Source of the DNA: Boswellia sacra
Lineage: Eukaryota; Streptophyta; Magnoliopsida; Sapindales; Burseraceae
Length of the DNA: 64,000 nucleotides
Assembly (NCBI GenBank): GCA_013180625.2
Contig: SNVD02013627.1
Location: forward strand, 558,001-622,000
Reading direction: 5' to 3'
Shown here: positions 58,729 through 64,000 of the stretch, one piece after another
Layout of the letters: every line of letters begins with the position of its first letter
How positions within the stretch are numbered: position 1 is the first letter of the stretch
The notes under the pieces: model-generated
The model's database searches: none
Told to the model about the DNA's origin: nothing
The model's input: only the letters and a program-made list of their open reading frames with translations
Made by a program: the position numbers and the translations under genes

Positions 58729-58771
58729 ATGGTTACTGCATCAACTACTTGGAATATTGTAGGCATATTTG
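58729..58771 (+). pseudogene. SWEET exon 1-like fragment, opposite strand
   Basis: ATG at 58729, reading MVTASTTWNIVGIF plus one base, then GTATAT. It has the same 43-nt length, phase and NIVG(I/V) core as exon 1 of the functional SWEET gene. It is on the plus strand, opposite to the exon 4-6 remains at 52212-58124, and no exon 2 or 3 was found after it. The match is short, so confidence is moderate. Confidence 0.5.
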
Positions 58772-61405
58772 GTATATGTTATTGAGAAAGGAAAACAAGG
58801 TTAGTAATGCCCCAGATCTGTCACATTTCCATTACAGGACTGATTTGATTGCTACGAAAATCACTTCTTCTTCTTTTTTTCTATCCTCAATAATACTACA
58901 TCAAATATCCCAAATAAATATTTCAAATGATATGTTTACTTACCCAATAAAATAATAGTATAATACTTTATATCAACTAGCTAGTGAGCATACCACAATA
59001 CGAAAGCGTCGACCCAACTTTACTTCGATTAAAAGCCATGATGTCCCTTCATTGAATCCCCCAAATCCATATAGAATTCAATAACACCATATCTCTGATC
59101 ATTCTATCCTCGTCACTAAATTCATTCTTAAAAAATGTTGGTGATGAGGGGTGAGCCGTCAACTCGATAAGCATAATCAATCCTAATATGTTTTGATTAA
59201 AACCCTTAATGTAACATAAAACTTTAATCATAATTTTATATAACAATATAATCTAACTTTTGAAAATAATAATTGCAAAACGTTTTATCAAAGGCCATAT
59301 AAAATTATTGAATAAATAAAATACATATTAATGGAAGTTAATAAATATTTCATAAATTATCAATGCAACAAACATACATATTAATGGACTTTAATAAATA
59401 TTTCATTAATTATCAATGCAACAATTTTTTAAAATCATTTATCAAAAATAATGCTAATGCATGTATGTAAGCTTTCAAAAGTATTTACAAGCAATTCAGA
59501 AATAACATTTGCAAAGAAAGTTCAATAACGCTTCATAAATAATATTTCAATTTCGTAAAATCAATTCACTAATGATCTTTAAAAAGATATTGATAACAAC
59601 TAAATAAAATCTTTTAGGGATAATTCAATATCAATTCATATAACATTTATCAATATGATTTTAGATAGCTCATGCCATATAGTGTCACTTGAAGCGTAGT
59701 GACCTGGCTCGATAATAACATAACTGTCACCCGTACCCTTAGTTTCATCCATATTTCCTATAATGTTAACTTTAATATTAGCGTGCGCATAAACATTATC
59801 ATTAATCCAGCTGGACATATTAATATTAACATTACTTTACATTGAACTATAGATAGTGAGCCAAAACATTTCTTTTGCTTTACATATAAGAATATAAGAC
59901 TTTTCATATAATTTTTATTAAAAACTTTGTACACATCTTTGGAAATTATAATTCATTTAGAAAACTATCATTTCAAAGTAACTTAAAAGAATAATCAATG
60001 ATCTTGAAGTATCATTTTTAGAATAATAATAAAAATTCATTTACTTTAAAATTCGATGCAAAGATAATAGTATCATTTATAATGCATGAAAATAAATATA
60101 AATAAGTACAATAAAATCAACAAAGTTATTAAACATAAATATCACTTTCGATAACAAATATATAAATAATTCATGGACATTAATTGTGCCACAAAATAAC
60201 CATGCATAAGCTTTATTTGTTACAAAATAGATGCACTATTAAAGTTTTTGCTAATGACAATATAAGTGTAACAAAGACAATTACAAATAAAAAAGTTCAC
60301 AAATGCATTAATATAATATGCAAAACATACTATTTATTCATGTAAAACATCCATGTTATAAGAGATTATACTTCCCTCAATTTCAATAAAGCCTATATAT
60401 CTCCACCCTCATCATATCCTAATTGTCAATCGAATTCGAATGGTCTACTTATTTCCTTTAATCATCGAAAGATCTTTGCAATACTTTGGTAATCCCCAAT
60501 CCTCATCAAAATCACATAAAATCAAGTGATTAACTTCTCTATACACGTATCAATGCATTGAAAATATCATATTTAACTCCTAATAGTTTACCACGATAAA
60601 AAGTCCTTAACTCAATCTCTAATTTTCCACCATTCCAAACCAAAACAGTAAGTAATCTCTAGTTTTAATAAATAATCAACACATTAAAATCCCATCAAAT
60701 TGTAGAAACCGAATTATGACACATAAGTTTTGTTCCACAAATTTTGTTGTGGTGTGTCAACTTTAAAATGATTTTCAAACAAATTTATTTTTCAAGTATA
60801 GAAATTCTGTGAAACAGTGTTTGACAGCAAGTCAATCTAATTCAACGATTTTTATAAATTTTTATACTAATCAAAACGATACAAAAATTACCAAAATAAA
60901 TTTATAGATATATAGGATGCAAAAATTAAAATTTTGTAATTTTTTAGTATCATTTGGACAGCTATAAAAATTTATGAAATCGAGTTGGCTAATAAAATGG
61001 TTTAACTTTTCAGTTTCCTAGTCCTACTTTGAAAATCTGGCAAAAAATAGAAATCTTAATCAATTTTGATAAAGCATAATTCATATGAAACGTGTACATG
61101 TATATTTTCTACGGTGAAAGACATGGACCCAAATCTTGATGTAAACAATCATTAAAATTCGTGAAATAGTATGCTATCTTAAATAACTGTGTAAATTCCA
61201 AGTATAACACATCAATCTTATTTTCTTATCTTACAAATCCTATTACAAATACCACTTTAGATCAATCAAAATACTAATCAAATGGCTTAATACACAACCC
61301 ATATCAAACAAAACTTCAATTTAATTAATGATAAATAATGAATGGGAGAAGATATTCTTGCCACGATAAAGAACAAACTTCACTAGAGTTCCTCTTCAAT
61401 CCAAT
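58772..61405. other. AT-rich, gene-free region
   Basis: No supported gene or clear element ends. A duplicated AATGGA-(A/C)TTAATAAATATTTCAT phrase occurs at 59331 and 59384. The sequence looks like decayed repeat DNA. Confidence 0.45.
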
Positions 61406-61406
61406 T

Positions 61407-62185
61407 TCCCTTTGTTGTGAAATTTAACAACTCATTTGCGGAAGTGACTCTATCAGAGATCTCAAGAACAGCTTTATTCAATCAACAACAAAGCAGATAT
61501 ACAAGGAATACGAGTAGTAATTATAAGGATCTCACCCTTAAGATTAGACCTCACAGCTCACACACACACATATACATTAAGATAACTGACAATCTATGAT
61601 ATAGGCTCTTAGGGAAAGGTAAACCGTGAAGCACTTCCACGACACCAGACATCTAACACATTTTCTCCCTAACTCAACACCACCCCAGGGATCTAGAACC
61701 TATAGTGCTTGTTTACAAGATATATCAAAACATGGACCTTCAAGGCCGCTCCCTCACATTTTCAACCTTGTAGTCTGCCAAAGTGTCTCAAACGTGTATT
61801 TCTAAGTCTCTCTTAATCTTACTCTTACGTTCAAGCCTTATAGATAAACCTTGTATGTATGAGTGAAAAAAGAGATCGAGACCATGAGACCATGTAAAAG
61901 ATTGAAAATAAACTTTTGAGACACCTTGAGAGGTGTGAGGTCTGATCTTGAGAGTAAGATCCTTACAATCGTTGCTTGTATTCCTCATAAATTGCTGATT
62001 GAATAAAGTAGATGCTAAGATCTCAGAAGTGGGCATAGATTTGATTGGCTGAACCGCTATAAACCTAGTGTTGTTTGTTTTCTCTATTATTTATTTAATT
62101 TTCTTGTTGATTTTTTCCATCATTTGATTTGTTAAGATCTTGGATAAAGTCGCTTCCGTAGGTGAGTAGTTAAAATTCACAACAC
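61407..62185. repeat. Inverted repeat pair, possibly two LTR fragments in opposite orientation
   Basis: The left arm (61407-61565: TTGTTGTGAAATTTAACAAC, GCGGAAGTGACT, GGATCTCACCCTTAAGATTAG) recurs in reverse complement as 61930-62185 (GTTAAAATTCACAAC, GTCGCTTCCGTAGG, CTGATCTTGAGAGTAAGATCC). An insertion of about 100 bp interrupts the right arm. Both arms keep an open frame with the shared words KDLTLKIRPH and LFNQQ. They probably derive from an LTR family not otherwise seen here. Confidence 0.6.
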
Positions 62186-62391
62186 CATTTATCTCCAATT
62201 ATATATCATGTAAAATATAGTTTTGGATGTTGGGAAACTTTTTCTTTTCTTTGGGATATAGTTTGACGTTTAATCTTTGGGAGCTCCAAAGTAAATTAAT
62301 TGGCAAAACACTTGAGCCTTATAAAAGAATAAGCGATTTTCTATTTTAAGAAATAAATAAATTCTCCTTCTTTTATTAGCTCCTCCTCAGA

Positions 62392-62640
62392 TTTGGGTTC
62401 AGCATCACCAAAAGTATTCAACTTTGTTGGCGGTGTTCATCCTTTAAGCGCACTAGTCCATGCCCTATCATCAAGAGATTTGATATACATCATCATTCTT
62501 ACCTTCCAATATGGATAATTGTTATTATCAAAAATAGGTGGTTGTGTTCTGGATCCTCCATTATGAATAAACTCAATCTTTCCAGATCAGCGTGATCGTT
62601 TTCTTCACTTGTCTATCAGTGAACCTACTCTGATACTAAT
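62392..62640 (-). pseudogene. Copia gag N-terminal fragment
   Basis: On the minus strand TQPPIFDNNNYPYWKVRMMM and KSLDDRAWTSALKG match the gag N-terminus of the element at 56809. An in-frame TGA replaces the usual Trp before TPPTK. A primer-binding-like sequence (TTAGTATCAGAGTAGG, minus) separates it from the LTR at 62641. The rest of the element is missing to the left of about 62392. Confidence 0.75.
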
Positions 62641-63773
62641 TGTAAGTTTTGGAAGTATGCAGTTATAAATAATATAACAGTAAACTGTAATGTAAATCGG
62701 TACAGGAGAATTTTATGTGGTTCGGTTATAAAACCTACATCCACGGACAGCTATAGAGCTGCAATTCACTAAGTTCTTGTTTGTATAATCATTAGGATCG
62801 TTTACAGTGCTGACTCACTTCACACACTGACCTAATCTTTGTAAAATAAAATCTCGCCAAGATCTTAAACTCTGGTGATACTACTCACTCTCTGTTAGGG
62901 GTGCACACGGGCCGGGTCGGGCCGGGTTTTCCCGAACCCGATCACGACCCGTCACTGTGCAAACCCGAAATTATATCGGGTTTATATCGGGTTTAGTTTA
63001 TTAAGTAATAAAATCTCAACCCGTTTGCACGACCCGATACTGTTTAACCCGACCATTTCAACCCGATTCGGGTTACAATAAAACCCAACCCGATGAAAAC
63101 CCGACCAACCCGATCGGGTCGGATCGGGCCGGATCGGGTCGGGGTTTTTTGCACACCTCTACTCTCTGTCGTAGATAACTTAACAACACATTGTTAAGTA
63201 TATCATAACCACGATGTCTGACACTGGATTACATAAACACTTAACTCGCAAGTTCTCTCAAGTGTCTACTAACTCAGACAGACCTAATCAAAGATTCATG
63301 CATGATTACAACCTCTCATACATGAATAAAATACTTATAAAATCAAATCAAAGACGAATTCTATTTTGCGTTGAAGCTCTCCTTTCAATTCTGGAATGCC
63401 ATGACATAAACTCCCACAACCAACATACATAACGTTATGAACACATAACATTATATATATATTGGATGCCTGACCAAAATCTTCTTAGATTCCTGTAAAA
63501 ATCCTAATCAAACTCACATTAGGATAAAGACAAATATAATAGGAAGTGATATAAATAACTCCTAAAGGAATTAAGACACAAATAGATATTCTCCTATTTC
63601 AACTAGGATACATGAAATAATGTCCTATTCTAAGAGGATTATTGATTATGAATCAAATACTTCCCAAAATATACTTCTAGAAACAGTAAAATAATAACCA
63701 ATATAATCTTCTTGTTTTATCACAAGTTGGACAAAAATATCATGTGCATGACACATGCACGTTGACACCAACA
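62641..63773 (-). mobile_element. Copia LTR of a truncated element, interrupted by a hAT-like insertion
   Basis: It shares the GTGGTTCGGTTA and (C)ACATGCACG...ACCAACA landmarks with the copia LTRs at 52786 and 56869 but is clearly more diverged. It starts TGTAAGTTTTGG (plus-strand reading) and ends GACACCAACA. Without the insertion (62896-63161 plus 8 bp) it is about 860 bp. In minus orientation it is the 5' LTR of the gag fragment at 62392-62640. Confidence 0.75.
62896..63161. mobile_element. Small hAT-like element with CGGGT-rich sequence, nested in the LTR
   Basis: 266 bp with ends TAGGGGTGCA and TGCACACCTCTA, flanked by the perfect 8-bp duplication CTCTCTGT (62888-62895 and 63162-63169). 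The interior is full of CCCGA/TCGGGT words (for example GATCGGGTCGGATCGGGCC). It shares the TAGGGGTG start, 8-bp duplication and CGGGT richness with the elements at 14503 and 15041. No coding capacity. Confidence 0.88.
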
Positions 63774-64000
63774 AGAAAGTCCAAATATATATGCATACTA
63801 TCTATTTCAATCATCCAAAGTGCTTAAATGTAGTAGTCAAAAAATTTAAATAAAAATTATGAAAAGATATAGTAATTCAACCAATACTAGTATTACATAA
63901 ACATTAGTAGTATAAAACTTTGATATAGACGACATATGTTTGTTCTATATATGGATTGTTCAAATGGTTGTAATAAAAGTCGTAATCTTTTTCCACAAAA
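63774..64000. other. AT-rich right edge
   Basis: No feature recognised. Confidence 0.5.

Noticed and set aside
58506..58955. 149-codon frame rich in Cys, Val and Tyr
   Set aside because: It is a translation of GT, TATG and TA microsatellites.
63214..63432. 72-codon frame in the right-hand copia LTR
   Set aside because: It lies inside an LTR between its hAT-like insertion and its end, a region that is non-coding in the related LTRs.

Overview
This window is nuclear DNA of a flowering plant. The evidence is AT-rich intergenic sequence, multi-exon genes with GT-AG introns, chloroplast- and mitochondrion-targeted products of plant-specific families, a plant initiator tRNA-Met, and plant-type LTR retrotransposons and MITEs. 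The protein versions look eudicot, perhaps a woody species such as a Citrus relative, but the species is a guess and was not tested.

Layout. 1-1295: 3' end of a decayed Ty3/gypsy element with its LTR. 1471-3907: cluster of related MITEs. 6952-10931 (+): mitochondrial formate dehydrogenase. 11823-13491 (-): a chloroplast protein resembling photosystem I assembly factor PSA3, convergent with FDH. 14503-16424: one hAT-like non-autonomous element with another (15041-16008) nested inside it; the inner one carries a 95-bp minisatellite. 17267-18081: probable solo LTR. 18424-23066 (+): 19-exon SAMHD1/VEN4-type HD-domain dNTP hydrolase. 26806-30710 (+): Raf-like protein kinase of the CBC1/CBC2/ATMRK1 type. 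31270-38976: complete-ended but gag-less Tat-lineage Ty3/gypsy element with target duplication ATAGA and long minisatellite arrays in its 3' region. 39870-43676 (-): thylakoid-lumen immunophilin CYP38. 44364-44435 (+): initiator tRNA-Met, followed by a 73-bp repeat array. 45637-47904 (-): intact clade II SWEET sugar transporter. 49064-49806: another hAT-like element. 52212-58124 (-): a decayed second SWEET gene, split by an internally deleted Ty1/copia element (52786-57780, target duplication GCTTC), with a SWEET-like first exon on the opposite strand at 58729. 58772-64000: AT-rich, repeat-derived DNA ending in a truncated copia element whose LTR is interrupted by a third CGGGT-rich hAT-like element (62896-63161).

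The host genes are independent housekeeping or signalling loci, not an operon. Exon structures were deduced from splice signals, reading phase and remembered family conservation; each coding sum is a multiple of three (FDH 381 aa, PSA3-like 290 aa, VEN4-like 472 aa, kinase 384 aa, CYP38 429 aa, SWEET 239 aa).

The most interesting material is in the mobile DNA: hAT-like elements with clear 8-bp target duplications and CGGGT-rich ends, an LTR with an internal 351-bp duplication, a broken and partly inverted SWEET paralogue, and an apparent GA-AG intron in the VEN4-like gene. No convincing wholly new coding system was found.
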